Assembly (NCBI GenBank): GCA_015662175.1
Contig: DQUR01000056.1
Span: forward strand, 1 to 5,537
DNA length: 5,537 nucleotides
Source of the DNA: Thermococcus paralvinellae
GTDB taxonomy: Archaea; Methanobacteriota_B; Thermococci; Thermococcales; Thermococcaceae
Reading direction: 5' to 3'
Made by a program: the position numbers and the translations under genes. How positions within the stretch are numbered: position 1 is the first letter of the stretch; each line of letters starts with the position of its first letter. Shown here one piece after another: positions 5,335 through 5,537 of this stretch. The notes beneath the pieces are model-generated. The model ran no database searches, had not been told where the DNA came from, and saw nothing but the letters and a program-made list of their open reading frames with translations.

Positions 5335-5537
5335 AAAGTTTGAGATCCTTGGGAAGGAGATCTGGATTGCAGTAATTTTTGAGCGGAAAATTGATGGGTT
5401 AACCTTTTCCCTTGATGGACGTGGATACCTCAGGGAGCGAATAGGCTCACTGAAAGCATTTCTTGAACGTAGGAATGTTCCGGTAAATTTAGCTGAAGAA
5501 AAAACGTGCTATCCGGAGATTGTTTATGATGTGCTAA
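5321..5537 (+). CDS. ogt: Methylated-DNA--protein-cysteine methyltransferase (O6-alkylguanine-DNA alkyltransferase), N-terminal part
   Basis: The family removes alkyl groups from O6 of guanine in DNA by transferring them to its own cysteine, a single-use repair reaction. Only the first 72 residues are present; the window ends within the gene. They read MISIEKFEILGKEIWIAVIF, then KIDGLTFSLD, LKAFLERRNVPVNL and YPEIVYDVL, and resemble the N-terminal domain of the Pyrococcus/Thermococcus enzyme as I remember it (MLSVEKF..., ...YPEKVF.VL). The active-site PCHRV motif would lie beyond the edge and cannot be checked. The ATG overlaps trmJ by 14 bases in another frame and has its own ribosome site. 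The frame stays open to the end. The N-terminal domain diverges more than the catalytic domain, so this call is less firm than the others. Confidence 0.82.
   Translation, partial: MISIEKFEILGKEIWIAVIFERKIDGLTFSLDGRGYLRERIGSLKAFLERRNVPVNLAEEKTCYPEIVYDVL

Noticed and set aside
1..5537. CRISPR arrays, insertion sequences, toxin-antitoxin pairs or a new defence system
   Set aside because: I found no regularly spaced repeats, transposase motifs, terminal inverted repeats or small paired genes; almost every base belongs to a recognised gene or the fumarase remnant.

Overview
The window looks like chromosome of a hyperthermophilic archaeon of the order Thermococcales (Thermococcus, Pyrococcus or Palaeococcus), of moderate GC content. 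The signs are archaeal TATA-type promoters, GGTG/GGAGG ribosome sites, oligo-T termination, a tRNA gene with encoded CCA, and protein sequences closely resembling Thermococcales families as I remember them: a short serine-pathway dehydrogenase of 307 residues, a CoA-sensitive archaeal ketopantoate reductase with Cys84, an archaeal TrmJ, and a Pyrococcus/Thermococcus-type O6-alkylguanine-DNA alkyltransferase. No database search was possible, so genus and species stay open.

Layout. Positions 1-692 (minus) hold the remains of a class I fumarate hydratase alpha-subunit gene, broken by at least four frame changes and an internal deletion, and running off the left edge. Positions 713-1822 (minus) encode an M20-family metallo-hydrolase with all its metal ligands. 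Positions 1889-1965 (minus) are tRNA-Ala(CGC), with its own TATA box just upstream. Positions 2040-4550 (minus) form a compact three-gene unit transcribed in the order ketopantoate reductase, PhoU-like DUF47 protein, D-3-phosphoglycerate dehydrogenase; it ends in an oligo-T terminator. A 46-bp divergent promoter region separates it from a plus-strand pair, trmJ (tRNA 2'-O-methyltransferase) and the start of an alkylguanine-DNA alkyltransferase gene whose start overlaps the end of trmJ. The right edge cuts that last gene.

How the parts fit. The minus-strand unit joins coenzyme A precursor synthesis (ketopantoate to pantoate), serine synthesis (3-phosphoglycerate oxidation) and a PhoU-like protein of unknown exact role. 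The plus-strand pair joins RNA methylation and DNA alkyl-damage repair. These are mostly conserved housekeeping functions. I see no mobile element, CRISPR array, toxin-antitoxin pair, phage gene or defence system. The one clear departure from ordinary gene content is the decayed fumarase gene. No stretch longer than 300 bases lacks a gene or pseudogene.
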